The translations under genes were made by a program, and so were the position numbers. A stretch of 64,000 nucleotides of DNA from the NCBI GenBank assembly GCA_007115705.1, contig QXEO01000819.1, positions 495,445-559,444 on the forward strand. The letters run 5' to 3'. Shown one piece after another: positions 31,670 through 43,923 of this stretch (positions are counted from its first letter, which is position 1; the number at the start of each line of letters is the position of its first letter). The stretch is from Dactylis glomerata. Lineage: Eukaryota; Streptophyta; Magnoliopsida; Poales; Poaceae. A model generated the notes under the pieces. The model had not been told where the DNA came from and did no database searches. It saw only the letters and a program-made list of their open reading frames with translations.

Positions 31670-33075
31670 TGATACGTCTCAAACGTATCTATAATTTTTG
31701 ATGCTCCGTGCTTGTTTATGCACCATTTGCTTTGTGTTTTGTTACACTTCGCGGCATTTTTATGCGTTTTCTGGAACTAACCTATTGACGAGATGCCACA
31801 GTGCCAGTTCCCTGGTTTTTTTTTCTATTTTTGTGTTTCAGAAAAGTTACACAGGAAATATTCTTGGAATTGGACAAAACGAAGCCCGAACCTCCTTTTT
31901 CCCGGACGCAAGACGAAGACCGAAGGAGAGCCGGAAAGGGGCCAGGGACCCACCAGACCAGGGGGTGGTGTGCCCCCTTGGCCACGCCAGGGGGTGGTGT
32001 GGGGCCCCTGGCCGCCCTCTGATGCCGTCTCTCTGCCTATATTAAGCCCTTTGAAGCCAAAACCCTAAATCAATCGGTGTTTTTCAAGAAATAGTTCTGC
32101 TGCTCCGCCGCCACCACCGACGAATTTCAGAGGACAGAAGTCTCTGTTTCGGCACCCTGCCGGGACGGGGAAGTGCCCCCGGAGCCATCTCCATCGACTC
32201 CATCGCCTCCATTACAGTCTCCATCGACGTTGCTGTCTCCCATAATGAGGAGGGAGTAGTTCTCCCCCGGGGCTGAGGGCTCTACTGGTAGCTATGTGGT
32301 TCATCTCTCTCTCATGATGTGATCTATATATTATCATGAGCTTTGTATATAGTTGAATTGGTAGATGCTATTCTTCATATTTTATGCTACTCCAGTGCTT
32401 TATTATTGTAATCTCCGGAGACACCTTGTACCATGATGTGAAGGTGACAGTGTGCGCATTATGTGTGTCTCTTTGGCTAGTGTCTCCATGAATTGTTGGT
32501 GTTTGTTGGAACCATCTAGTGCGCTCAAGGTGATAGTGTGGGGCAATCTAGTTTGGGGAAATGCGAACTTTGAGGAGTGCTTCGTAGCCCTACACATGAT
32601 TAGTGTTCGTTATCCATTGGAGAATAGTTTAGAGTAGTATAGTAAAGATGGTATTTATGTGTTCAATTATGTTATCTTTGTTGAGAGTGTCCACTAGTGA
32701 AAGTATGATCCCTAGGCCTTGTTTATAAGCATTGAAACACCCTTAACATTCAGTTTTGTTACATGTTTGCTCGCAGCGATATTTATTTCAGATTGCATTT
32801 ACTACTTATAATCATCCATATACTTGTATTTCACTATCTCTTCGCCGAACTAGTGCACCTATACACCTGACAAGTGTATTGGGTGTGTTAGGGATACAAG
32901 AGAATTCTTGCATCGTAATTGCAGGGTTGCTTGAGAGGGATAGCTTTGATCTCCTCCTCCCTGAGTTCGATAAACCTTGGGTGATCCACTTAAGGGAAAC
33001 TTGCTGCTGTTCTACAAACCTCTGTACTTGGAGGCCCAACACTGTCTACAAGGATAGAAGCGTGCGTAGACATCA
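31670..33075 (+). repeat. 5' LTR of element D (type 1)
   Basis: 1406 bp, TGATACGTCTCAAACG... to GTGCGTAGACATCA. TATA-like TATATTAA at 32038-32045. Same family as the solo LTR at 939 and the E LTRs, but clearly diverged from both. Confidence 0.88.
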
Positions 33076-33085
33076 AACTCTTTTC

Positions 33086-33103
33086 TGGCTCCGTTGCCGG
33101 GGA
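33086..33103 (+). other. tRNA-Asp primer-binding site of element D
   Basis: TGGCTCCGTTGCCGGGGA, one mismatch to the tRNA-Asp site found perfect in E (G to T at the fifth base). Confidence 0.75.
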
Positions 33104-33215
33104 GGTAAGGTAAAAGGTACTCATATCCTAGTGTGTGAGTGCTCGAAGTTATTTCCTTTAGATTCTGCAATTATATCTTTTTGTTTCTTATTTTTGTTTT
33201 CACTAGTTAGGCTTA

Positions 33216-35363
33216 ATGGAAAACAAAGAGTTTTATAGTATTTTTCCTGAGTTAGGACTTGAAGTGTTTGAAGAGAAAATTGAAAAACCTTTGGAGCTTT
33301 ATTTGCATGCTAATAACAATGTTATTTGTATGTATTCTTTGAACACCATTATTGCCAATGCTATAGAAAAGTCTAAGCTTGGGGAAGCTGGTTTTGATAA
33401 GCATGATATTTTTAGTTCCACAGCTTTAGTGGAGAAAATTTGCTTTGATGATATTTTATCTCCCATATGTGATAATTCTAATGATGCTTGTGATCCTCGT
33501 TCCTTCAAAATACCTATAAAAATTGTTGAACTTGCTATGAATAACTGCTATTTAGGAGATGGAACTATCCATCCTGGTAATCATTTGCTCTTTATACATG
33601 AATTATGCGAGCTGTTCAAGTGTGCAGGTATTTCAACAAGCCAGGTTAAGAGGAAGCTATTCTCTCTATCCCTGAAGGGCAGAGCTGCGGAATGGTATAA
33701 GATGTTGAAGGATGGCCGATCTATTGGTTGGGAGGAAATTGTACCTCTCTTTTATTCTAATTTCTATCCTTCTAGTGAGGTTCATAAAGATAGGAATTAT
33801 ATTTATAATTTTCATCCTCATGATGGAGAAAGCATTGCCCAAGCGTGGGGAAGATTGAAGTCACTAATGCTCAAATGTCCCATTCATGAACTCCCCCGTA
33901 ATATTGTTATTAATAATTTTTATGCAAGGCTTTTAGGACATTACAAGGACTATCTAGATGCCTACTTTGAGGGGTCTTTCACAAGCAAGGAGGTTGAAGC
34001 CAAGTGGGATCTGCTTGAAACAATTCAAAGAAATATTGAAGATTGGGATTGTGACAAAGGTAAAGAATCGGGTATAAACTATGAGTATGATTGCATTAAG
34101 TCTTTCGCTGAAACTGCTGATTTTCAAGAGCTTAGTGCTAAATATGACCTTGATTCTCAAGTTATGGTTGGTTTCTATAGAGCCTTTGCTTCGCATATTA
34201 ATGTTCCTAAAGGAAATTGGGATGTGTACCATGAACCTTTTAAAGACACTTGCATGGAAAGTGATATTGTTATTGATGGTTGCAATAAACATGCTCAAAC
34301 TTCTGAAAGTACTATTTCTTATACGCATGTTAATTTTTGTGGAGCACTTAGACCTTGTGAAAAGAATCACATCAAAGAAGATTATTGTATCCACCACAGG
34401 AGTGAAGAAACTAGAATGTGGGACAAGGCTATAAATGAGCTTGGTGAAAAGGTTTGTACACTCTATCCTTTTATTTGTGAACTTTGCTATAAAGTGGGTA
34501 ATTTCAATTTCCAATGTTCAAGCTATGATGGTAGCCTTTCTAATCCAATGAGTACTACAAGTTTGTATTGTGATGACATGATCACTCCTAATCAGCATGA
34601 TGAGCTTACTTTATTTTTGGGGTGTGAAGAGTTATCAAGACAAACTTCTTTGGTAGATATGAGTGCTTTTGATATTAATAGCATCTTGCATGGTTGTCAT
34701 CTTTATTGTGTTAATGATTGCCTCGCAAATACTTACATACAAAACATTGTAAAGGATGAGGCTTTGCCAAAATATGACAGGACTAATATGTGTTTCATTC
34801 TTATTAATGAGAAGGAGGAATCCTCCAAAGTTTCTTCTATCGTTTCTGTCGGTAAACCAGGATATGTGGAGAAGCTTCCTTTCAAGCCTCTCCCTCCTAA
34901 AGAAGCGAAAAAGAAGAAGAAGAGGAGTAAAAGGAGAGAGGAAACGGTATTTTCCCCTAAGCATGTTGCTCCCATTATAGTTTTTAATGATTCTGAACTC
35001 GATGATGTTCCTATGCCTGTTACCTATAGTAGTGATCATGATTGGGAAAAGCACACTACTTTTGATATTGAAAATCTTTTTGGTACCAATTCTAAAAATT
35101 ATGAGGTTAATAATTGTTGTACTATTAGTGCTATCTATGTTTCTTCCAATGATGATGTGTTTACAACTGAACGCACTCCGGAAGATAGCTATTTTGTTGA
35201 ACTTGCTCCTACTACGATTGCTAAGAATGACTATGTTCATGTGGGGAGTATTAATTCTTTTATGCATATGGCTCATGATAAGAATGTTTTATGTGATAGT
35301 TATATTGTTATTCTATTCATGATGCTACTGAAAGTTATTATGAGAGAGGGAAACATGGTTTGA
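33216..35363 (+). pseudogene. gag-like protein of element D (715 aa)
   Basis: Long frame with the Athila gag core (HPGNHLLFIHELCELFKC, LFSLSLKGRAAEWYKML, AQAWGRLKSLMLKCPIHEL). A zinc-knuckle position reads CELCYKVGNFNFQC (CCNC instead of CCHC). A lysine/arginine tract (KKKKKRSKRREE) follows, then an acidic C-terminal part. A one-base loss near 35310 shifts the last residues out of the family frame: E keeps NSIHDANESYYERGKHG where D reads ILFMMLLKV. Homologous to B gag over the N-terminal half. No protease or RT follows. Confidence 0.8.
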
Positions 35364-35465
35364 GGGATCTCAACAATATTAAGTTTCCCCTCTTTTTGTT
35401 GGAATTCTTGAAGTTGCACTTATTTTGCCTTCCTATGCTTGTTGCTTTGTGCTTTCATGACTTGT

Positions 35466-36836
35466 TGATACGTCTCAAACGTATCTATAATTTTTGATGC
35501 TCCATGCTTGTTTTTACACCATTTGCCTATTGTTTCGTTACACTTAGTGGCACTTTTATGCATTTTCCGGAACTAACCTATTAACAAGTGCCACAATGCC
35601 AATTTCCTATTTTCTGCTGTTTTTGTGTTTCAGAAGTGATACACAGGAAATATTCTCGGAATTGGACGAAACAAGTTCCTAAAGTCTTATTTTTCCCGGA
35701 AGCTTCCAGAGATCCGAAGGAGAGTAGGAGGCGGAGGACCAGGGGCCCACACACAGGGGTGGCGCGGCCACCTGGCCCCTCTTCTAACGACGCCCCTTCG
35801 CCTATAAAGACCCCCCGATGGAAAAAACCTAAGTACCCGATCAGATTTCCAGAACACATCGCGATCCGCCGCCACCGTCGACCCGAAGATCGGGAGGGTC
35901 CAGAAGCTCTTCCCGGCACCCTGTCGGAGAGGGGAATCGCCACCGGAGGTCTTCTTCATCGCCATGCTTGCCTCCGGAGCGATGAGTGAGTAGTCTACCT
36001 TGGACTATGGGTCCATAGGAGTAGCTAGATGGTTGTCTTCTCCACCATGTGCTTCATGTTTAGATCTCATGAGCTGCCCTACATGATTGAGATCACCGTT
36101 ATGTAATTCTATGATGTTGGTTTGTTGGGATCTGATGAATATTGGTGTTTATGATTAAGTTGCTATACTGAATTATATCTTTTGTTATCTCTATGTTGTT
36201 TATGATCTTGCATGCTCTCCGTTGTTAGTAGCTATCTTGGCCGAGTAGTTGCTAGTGACTCCAAGAGGGGGTATTTATGCTCGATAGTGGGTTCATGCCT
36301 CTATTTCACCTGGGGGAGTGACAGAAACCTCTAAGGTGGTAGATGTGTTGTTGCTACTAGGGAGAAAACAACATTTATATGCTCAAGGGCATATGCTTTG
36401 TTTACATTACACACTTTGCTTAATGCAATTATCTGTTGTTCGCAACTTAATACTTTTGGGGTGTTCGGATTGATATCCCCGGGGGTGGATTATTAGTCAT
36501 AGATGCAGTTGGATGGCGGTCTATGTATTTTGTTGTAATGCCTAGAGTAAATCTCATAGTGATCTTCTTGACATATCACGTTATCTCTATTCTATCAATT
36601 GCCCAACTGTAATTTGTTTACCCAGCATGTTTTATCTATGGAGAGACACCACTAGTGAACTGTGGACCCCGGTCCTATTTACATCATATTGCAATCACCT
36701 GTTTACTTTACTCATACTGTTTACTTTACTCGCATACTATATTGTTTTCCACTCGATACGCTCATAATCTTTGTTTCAAGCAAAGCGGTGAGATTGACAA
36801 CCTCATCGCAAGTTGGGAACAAAGTACTTGGTTGTG
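35466..36836 (+). repeat. 5' LTR of element F (type 2), left part
   Basis: Type 2 LTR: shares the first 250 bp or so with type 1 but then diverges (markers: GATCGGGAGGGTCCAGAAGC and AGTAGTCTACCTTGGACTAT). TATA box TATAAAGA at 35803-35810. Compared with the 3' copy, 33 bp are missing near 35772 between GGCCA repeats. Split by E at 36836. Confidence 0.88.
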
Positions 36837-38374
36837 TGATACGTCTCAAACGTATCTATAATTTTTGATGCTCCATGCTTGTTTTTACACCATTTGCCTA
36901 TTGTTTCATTACACTTAGTGGCACTTTTATGCATTTTCTGGAACTAACCTATTAACAAGTGCCACAGTGCCAGTTTCCTGTTTTCTGCTGTTTTTGTGTT
37001 TCAGAAGTGATACACAGGAAATATTCTCGGAATTGGACGAAACAAGTTCCTGAAGTCTTATTTTACCCGGAAGCTTCCAGAGATCCAAAGAGGAGAAGGA
37101 GGTGGGCCACAGGGGCCCCACACACACAGGTGGCGCGGCCAGACCCCTGGCCACGCCAGCCATGTGTGAGGAGGCCCTGGCCCTCCTCTGACATCGCCCC
37201 TTCGCCTATAAGAAGCCTCGGGACGGAAAACCCTAGAGGATTCGGCAATTTTCCAGAAATAGTTCCATAGCTCCGCCGCCGCCGTCGACGAATTTCGGGG
37301 GACAGAAGTCTCTGTTCCGGCACCCTGCCGGGACGGGGAAGTGCCCCCGGAGCCATCTCCATCGGTCTCCATTGCCGTCTCCGCCGTCTCCATCGACCTC
37401 ACCGCCATCTCCATCAACCTTGTTGTCTCCTATGATGAGGAGGGAGTAGTTCATCCCCGGGGCTGAGGGCTCTACCGGTAGCTATGTGGTTCACCTCTCT
37501 CTCCCATGATGTGATCTTTATGTGATCGTGAGCTTTGTATCATGTTGAACAAGTACATGTTATTATTCAGATATTTTGTGTACTCTAGTGATGTTATTAA
37601 AGTAATCTATTCCTCCTGCTATGGTGTAACGGTGACAGTGCGTGCATCATGGTGGTACTTGGTTTAGGCTATGATTGTGATCTCTTGTGGATTATGAGAA
37701 TAATTATTGCTATGATAGTTTGAGTGATCTATTCCTCCTTTCATGGTGTAATGTTGATAGTGTGTGCACCGTGTTAGTACTTGGTTTAAGTTGCAATGAT
37801 TTCTATCTTGAGTTGTTCTTTGATTTGGGTATCGCTATGAGTGGTGTTTGTCAAGTACTTGATGAACTTTAAGGGGTGCTTCTGTAGCCACTACACAATG
37901 ATTAGTGTTATTCAATAGGAGAGTAATTCAGAGTGCCTTAGCAAAGAGAAGTTATTTGTTCATTCATGTTATATTGTTGGGAGTGTGTCCACTAGTGAAA
38001 GTATGATCCCTAGGCCTTGTTTCCAAGCTTTGCATACCGTTTACTTGCTATTTTGTTACTTGTTTGCTCGCAGCGATATTTATTTCACATCACGTTTTGC
38101 TACTTATAATCATCTATACCACTTGTATTTCACTATCTCTTCGCCGAACTAGTGCACCTATACATCTGACAAGTGTATTGGGTGTGTTGGGGACACAAGA
38201 GACTTTCTGTATCGTAATTGCAGGGTTGCTTGAGAGGGATAGCCTTGACCTCTAACCTCCCTGAGTTCGATAAACCTTGGGTGATCCACTTAAGGGAAAC
38301 TTGCTGCTGTTCTACAAACCTCTGCACTTGGAGGCCCAACAAGTGTCTACAAGAATAGAAGTGCGTAGACATCA
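36837..38374 (+). repeat. 5' LTR of element E (type 1)
   Basis: 1538 bp, TGATACGTCTC...GTAGACATCA. TATA-like TATAAGAA at 37207-37214. Every difference from the 3' copy is an A or T here against G or C there. Confidence 0.93.
37207..37214 (+). promoter_or_regulatory. TATA box of the element E 5' LTR
   Basis: CCTATAAGAAG, 370 bp from the LTR start and about 50 bp downstream of a GC-rich inverted repeat. Confidence 0.55.
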
Positions 38375-38384
38375 AGCTCTTTTC

Positions 38385-38402
38385 TGGCGCCGTTGCCGGG
38401 GA
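38385..38402 (+). other. tRNA-Asp primer-binding site of element E
   Basis: TGGCGCCGTTGCCGGGGA, a perfect match to the complement of the plant tRNA-Asp 3' end, ten bases after the LTR. Confidence 0.85.
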
Positions 38403-38514
38403 GGTAAGGTAAAAGGTACTCGCATCCTCCTGTGTGAGTGCTCGGAGTTATTTCCTTTAGATTCTGCAATTACATCTTTTTGTTTCTTGTTTTTATTTTC
38501 ACTAGTTAGGCTTA

Positions 38515-40982
38515 ATGGAAAACAAAGAGTTCTTTAGTCTTTTTCCTGATTTTAGATTTGAAGAGAAAATTGAAAATCCTTTGGAGCTTATTTCGCATAG
38601 CAATGTTATTAGTACGAATGCTTTGAATACTGTTAATGCTAATGCTATAGAAAAGTCTAAGCTTGGGGAAGCTGGTTTTGTTGAGTATGATATTTTTAGT
38701 CCCCCAGCTTTAGTGGAGAAAGTTTGCTCTGATGATATTTTATCTCCCATATGTGATGTTTCTAATGATGCTTGTGCTCCCCGTCCTTTTAAAATACCTA
38801 CGAGGATTGTTGAACGTATTAGGGATAACTGCTATTTAGGAGATGGAACTGTCCATCCTGGTGATCATCTGCTCTTTATACATGAATTATGCGAGTTGTT
38901 CCAGTGTGCAGGTATTTCGATGAACCAAGTTAAGAAGAAGCTATTTTCTTTATCACTGAAAGGCAGAGCCGAGGAATGGTATCGGCTGCTTAAAGATGGT
39001 CCATCTGTTGGCTGGGAGGAAATTGTACCTCTCTTTTATTCTAAATTCTATCCTCCAAGTGAGATTCATAAAGATCGTACTCAGATATATAATTTTTGGC
39101 CTCATGAGGGAGAAAGCATTGCCCAAGCGTGGGGAAGATTGAAGTTACTAATGCATAAATGTCCTATTCATGATCTTCCCCGTAATATTGTTATTAATAA
39201 TTTTTATGCAAGGCTTTCAGGATATTACAAGGACTATCTAGATGCATGCTTTGATGGGTCTTTCACGAGCAAGGATGTTGACACCAAGTGGGATCTGCTT
39301 GAAACAATTCAAAACAATATTGAAGGTTGGGATAGCGACAAAGGTAAAGAACCAGGTATGAATTACGAGTTTGATTGCATTAAGTCTTTCGCTGAAACTG
39401 CTAATTTTCAAGAGCTTAGTGCTAAATATGGTCTTGATCCTCAAATTATGGTTGATTGCTTTAAATCCTTTGCTTCCCATATGAATGTTCCTAAAGGAAA
39501 TGGGGACGTGTATCATGAACCTTTTAAGGACACTTGCATAGAAAGTGATATTGTTATTGATGATTGCAATAAACATGCTCAAACTTCTAAAGGTACTATT
39601 TCTTATAAGCATGTTAAATTTTGTGGAGTACATAGACCTTGTGAACAGAGTTACAACAAGGAAGATTATTGCATCACCCACGCAAATGAAGAAACTACTA
39701 TGTGGTACAAGGATATAGGTGAGATCGGTAAAAAGGTTTGTGAGCTTTATCCTTTTCTTTGTAAACATTGCGATGACATAGGTCATTTTAATTTCCATTG
39801 CTCAAACCCTAATAGTTACTCTTCTAGTACCTTAAGTTTGTATTGTGATGACAAGATTACTCCTAATCAGCATGATGAGCTCACTTTGTTCTTGGCGTGT
39901 GACGAGATATCTAGAAAGATTGCTTTGATAGATATGAATGATGTTGATATTAATAGCACCCTTCGTGGTTGTCGTCTCTATTATGCTAAAGATTGCCTGG
40001 CAAATACTTACATTCAAAATCTTATTAAACTTGATATTTTGCCAAGCTATGACAGGACTGATAGATGTTTTTATCTTATTAATAGAGAGGAGGAATCCTC
40101 CAAAGTTTCTTCTGTTGTTTCTGTCAGCAAGCCAGAATATGTGGAGAAGATGCCCTTCAAGTCTCTCCCTCCTAAAGGAGAGAGTAAGAAGAGTAAGAAG
40201 AAGAAGAAGAAGAAGAGGAGTAAAAAGCGAGAGGACACGGTATCTTCCCCTAAGCGTTATGATCCTGCTATAGATTATGATAATTCTGATTGGGATGATG
40301 TTCCTATGCCTATTACCTATGTTAGTGATCATGATTGGGAAAAGCACTCTACTTTTGATATTGAAAATCTTTTTGGTACCAATTCTAAGGTTAATAATTG
40401 TTGTACCATTAGTGCTATGCATGTTCCTTCTTATGATGATATGTTTGATGAGTATGCTTTGCGACATAGTAGTTCTCTAGCTTGTGATGATGGGTATAAT
40501 ATTTTCAGTTCACCTACTTTTGAGGAGAAAATTAGTTATGATTGCAATATGCCTCCTGTTTTGATGATTATGGTGATGAGAATAATTATTCTATTGATTC
40601 TGCTCCTACTACTATTGTTCATGTGGGGAGTATTAATCCTTTTATGCATGTGGCTCATGATAGGGATGCTTTATGTGATAGTTACATTGTTAATTCTATT
40701 CATGATGCTAATGAAAGTTATTATGAGAGAGGGAAACATGGTTTGATGAATCTCAACAATATTGAGTTTCCCCTCTTTATGTTGCAATTCTTGAAGTTGT
40801 ACTTGTTTTGCCTTCCTATGCTTTTTGCTTTGCGCTTTTATGACTTGTCTCTTTACAAGACTATTTTTCATAGGAAGTGGTTTAGATTTAAATGTGTTCC
40901 ACACTTGCTTTTTGATGCTCTCTATTGCTTTAAGTTCCTATATGGCGCCTTTGCCTCAAGCTTTTATATGGCGCCCACATGA
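38515..40982 (+). pseudogene. gag-like protein of element E with CCHC zinc knuckle
   Basis: Frame open from ATG 38515 to 40746 (743 codons). The family frame is left near 40563 by loss of one T and continues in the next frame to 40982. Gag core about residues 95-250 (HPGDHLLFIHELCELF; LFSLSLKGRAEEWYRLL; AQAWGRLKLLMHKCPIHD). A CCHC knuckle CKHCDDIGHFNFHC lies at 416-429, a lysine-rich stretch (KKSKKKKKKKRSKKRED) at about 558-574, then an acidic region. The shifted C-terminal part ends in a hydrophobic stretch (FPLFMLQFLKLYLFCLPMLF) that could be membrane-seeking. Strongly similar to B gag in the core. The frameshift may be recent. Confidence 0.8.
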
Positions 40983-43923
40983 GCATCTTTGCAAATTACT
41001 GCGCCTAGCTCAAAGGCGTTAAAGAAAAGCACTCTTGGGAGATAACCCAATGTTTTTACATTCAGTACTTTTTCTTTTATTTGAGTCTTGGAAGTTATTA
41101 CTACTGTAATAACCGCTCCTTATCCTTTTTATTTCGTTTTTGTGCCAAGAGAAGCCTCTAATTTGAGTGAGGTAAGATTTGAGGATGTTGCTGTCCTGAA
41201 ACAGTTTTCGGTGCTGCACCGTAAAAATTCGTGAAAATTCTCTGTATATCTTTTGGACCTGCGATTTCTTTTGCATATGCCCCAGGTTATATCCAAACTT
41301 TCATTAGTTAAACACTTTTTGATTTGAGCAACAGAAAACCCCTCAAAAATTCGACCTTTGTCAGCTGTTCTGTTTTGACAGATTTCTGCCACTATTCGTT
41401 TTTGCTGCTTTATCGCTTTCTTTTTGGGTTCTTTTGATCATGGAACTTTTGGGGAAGTTGCTACAGTAGTATATGCTATATATGTGGTGGTTTTGTGCTA
41501 AAATCTGAACTGAAAAGGGTTGATTCATTACTATGCTTACACTAATGTTGCTAATAGATTTGTGTTTAGTTTTGTATGAAGGAAGTTTTCAAGTGTAGGG
41601 ATTGGAGAATGATGAGATGAGTTGAAGAATGGACAAAAGATTAAGCTTGGGGATGCCCATGCATCACCCCAAGAAATATCCAAGAAGTACAAGCGTCAAA
41701 GCTTGGGGATGCCCCCGAGGCACCCCTTCTTCATCGGCAAAAATCAGGTCACCTTTCAAAACACTATATTTTTATTGCTTCATGCACTATGTGTTTTTCT
41801 TGGAGCGTCAGTTGTTTTAGTTTTCTTAGTTGGTTAGGTTTGTTTGTTTGCTGCAATAAATGGTTAGATCACATCATGTTTCTTTTGGAGGAGATGAACT
41901 CGTTTTCATTTGCCAAGAACACTCTGTTTTTCACTCTTATCGTTTCAATGAGTGTTCTCTTTTTCTGCTACTACTTTTGGTTTTCGTTTTTGCCTTGATT
42001 TGCATTCAGACATTGTCATATCTTTTCATCAAGGTGTATTTTTGCCTCTGATCTTTATTGGTTTTCACCAAAAAAGGTGTTTATAAAAGTTTCAAATGGT
42101 GTTGGAAAAGAGAAAAAGCTTTGTGCAAAATAGTGGTACAAGAAGGAGCTTGTGTAGACTGCGGCTTAGGCTTTTTCATGTCATGCTTGATGTCTTTTTG
42201 ATAGTATGCTTAGTGGTTTTGATGTAGCATGACTTGTCTCAAATAACTGAGATTGCTTAATGAGCCTTTGAAAAAAATCATGCATTGTTTTTATTGTATG
42301 GAAGCATTATTTTGGTTTTCTCCTTGATGCTTTATTTGGGTTGACTTGGCGCATGCTCACACATGTTAGACTCTTACAAAGTTGCCAATAGCCTTCATGA
42401 TCATTTAGTTTTTGACTTTTGATGCCATCTTATGCTTCTTTTAATGTCGCTTTGTCGCTTTGCATGATTATGGCCATTATTGCTCTCTTAGTTGGTCGCT
42501 CCCAGTCTTTTGCTAGCCCTCGCCTTGTACTGAGTATGAGCTCTACTCGTGCATCCAACTCCTAAAAGCCAAAGTCTTTCAAAGTGTCCACCATACATAC
42601 CTACTAGCAATTTGCTATTCCAAGTAAATTTGACTTGCTTTTATATTCTCTTCAAATTAAACTCTTACCAGTGTTATGCGAAATTCGGTCAGTAAAGCTC
42701 TCACGAACCGGAAGGCACACTTTACTTTTTCCTGTTCTTAAAAATTTGACATTGTGGTCTCTTATGTTGAGTTGTTATGCTTGCAAGTTGTAAGTTGGAG
42801 ACTAGCCCAGCCATGCAGTCATGGGTAAGCTTTCAACATTGCACTTCTTTTTGAGTTGATATCGTGATCTTTTGTTTATGGATGCCCGCGGTGTGAAATG
42901 AATTGGGAATCTTGTAGGGATCATGGAGTTTGTATATGTGTTAGGGAAACGCCGGGCCGCCAATCTAAGCCATGCATAATTCATGGTGGAAATTTGCAGC
43001 ATACCCATGGTGAACATTCGACGACGCATCTCACAATAAAAAGCTAAGCAATATAGCAAATAAAAGAGATGTTGAGGTGTTCATTGTCTGCTTGTCCTGT
43101 CATTTTGGTGTGGGCTTTTTCCATGTCATCGGGCACGGAGGTACCCCATTGGCGGTTCTCAATGATATGCATATACTTACAATGACAAGAGCCTTGCTTG
43201 GGACTCTAAGTAAAGTAGCATGAGGTTTGGGTACTCGTATTCACGGGACACGAGGTTTTCAACTTATGATTTGTCAAGCATATGCATCATAATTGTTCTC
43301 GCATTAACTTTAACCATTCAAGATGCTTATGATGGGGGCAATGAGAGCTCAAAGCCGGTAAGTACTATAATTTTTGAAGGTTATAAAACTTGCAATCACT
43401 GCTTCCCTCTGCGAAGGGCCTTTCTTTTACTTTTATGTTGAGTCACCACCTTCTTTCTTTATGCACCATTAAGAGAGCATAGTTGTCATTCTTAGTGTAA
43501 TATGCATTGTCCCAAAGTTCATTGATTGATTCATGATCATGGTTTCACTTGTTCTTAAATTATTTGTATCTAGTCGCCCACTTAAACTTGAAGGTGTCCT
43601 ATGCATTTATGTTTTGCTCTCTTTGAAGGACAAGCTGAAAACCATTTGTATGTTTTTCCTTATGATTTGAACACACGTTTGACTTTCATTGTTTCATTTT
43701 CATGATCTTTTGTTTGTGTTCATTTTCATGTTTACAACATGGTTGCTAAGTTCTTATTGTCAAGATTATATCTTTCATGCCCCTGTTTTAAGTTCTTATG
43801 ATCCCAGCTCACAAATGCTTACATATATGATCAAGATTGTGTAGGTGCATGTCACCTCAAAAATTATTCTTTTGTTATCACTTACCTACTCGAGGACGAG
43901 CAGGAGTTAAGCTTGGGGATGCT
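40983..43923 (+). other. 3' non-coding region of element E
   Basis: About 2.9 kb without a gene. Homologous to 47940-50524 (F) and 60036-62969 (H), starting with the shared GCGCCTAGCTCAAAGGCGTT hairpin-like segment. Contains repeats of AAGCTTGGGGATGCC (about 41643 and 41700) that copy the polypurine tract, and the true tract AAGCTTGGGGATGCT just before the 3' LTR. The part 42572-43399 is a module replaced by other sequence in F. Confidence 0.7.

Noticed and set aside
34635..35276. Long minus-strand frames opposite the D and E gag genes (also 39832-40467)
   Set aside because: Shadow frames caused by AT-rich codon usage of the plus-strand gag; no family resemblance.
43406..43440. Possible palindromic regulatory site near GCGAAGGGCC
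   Set aside because: Present in every copy of the 3' region as ordinary sequence; no symmetric structure on inspection.
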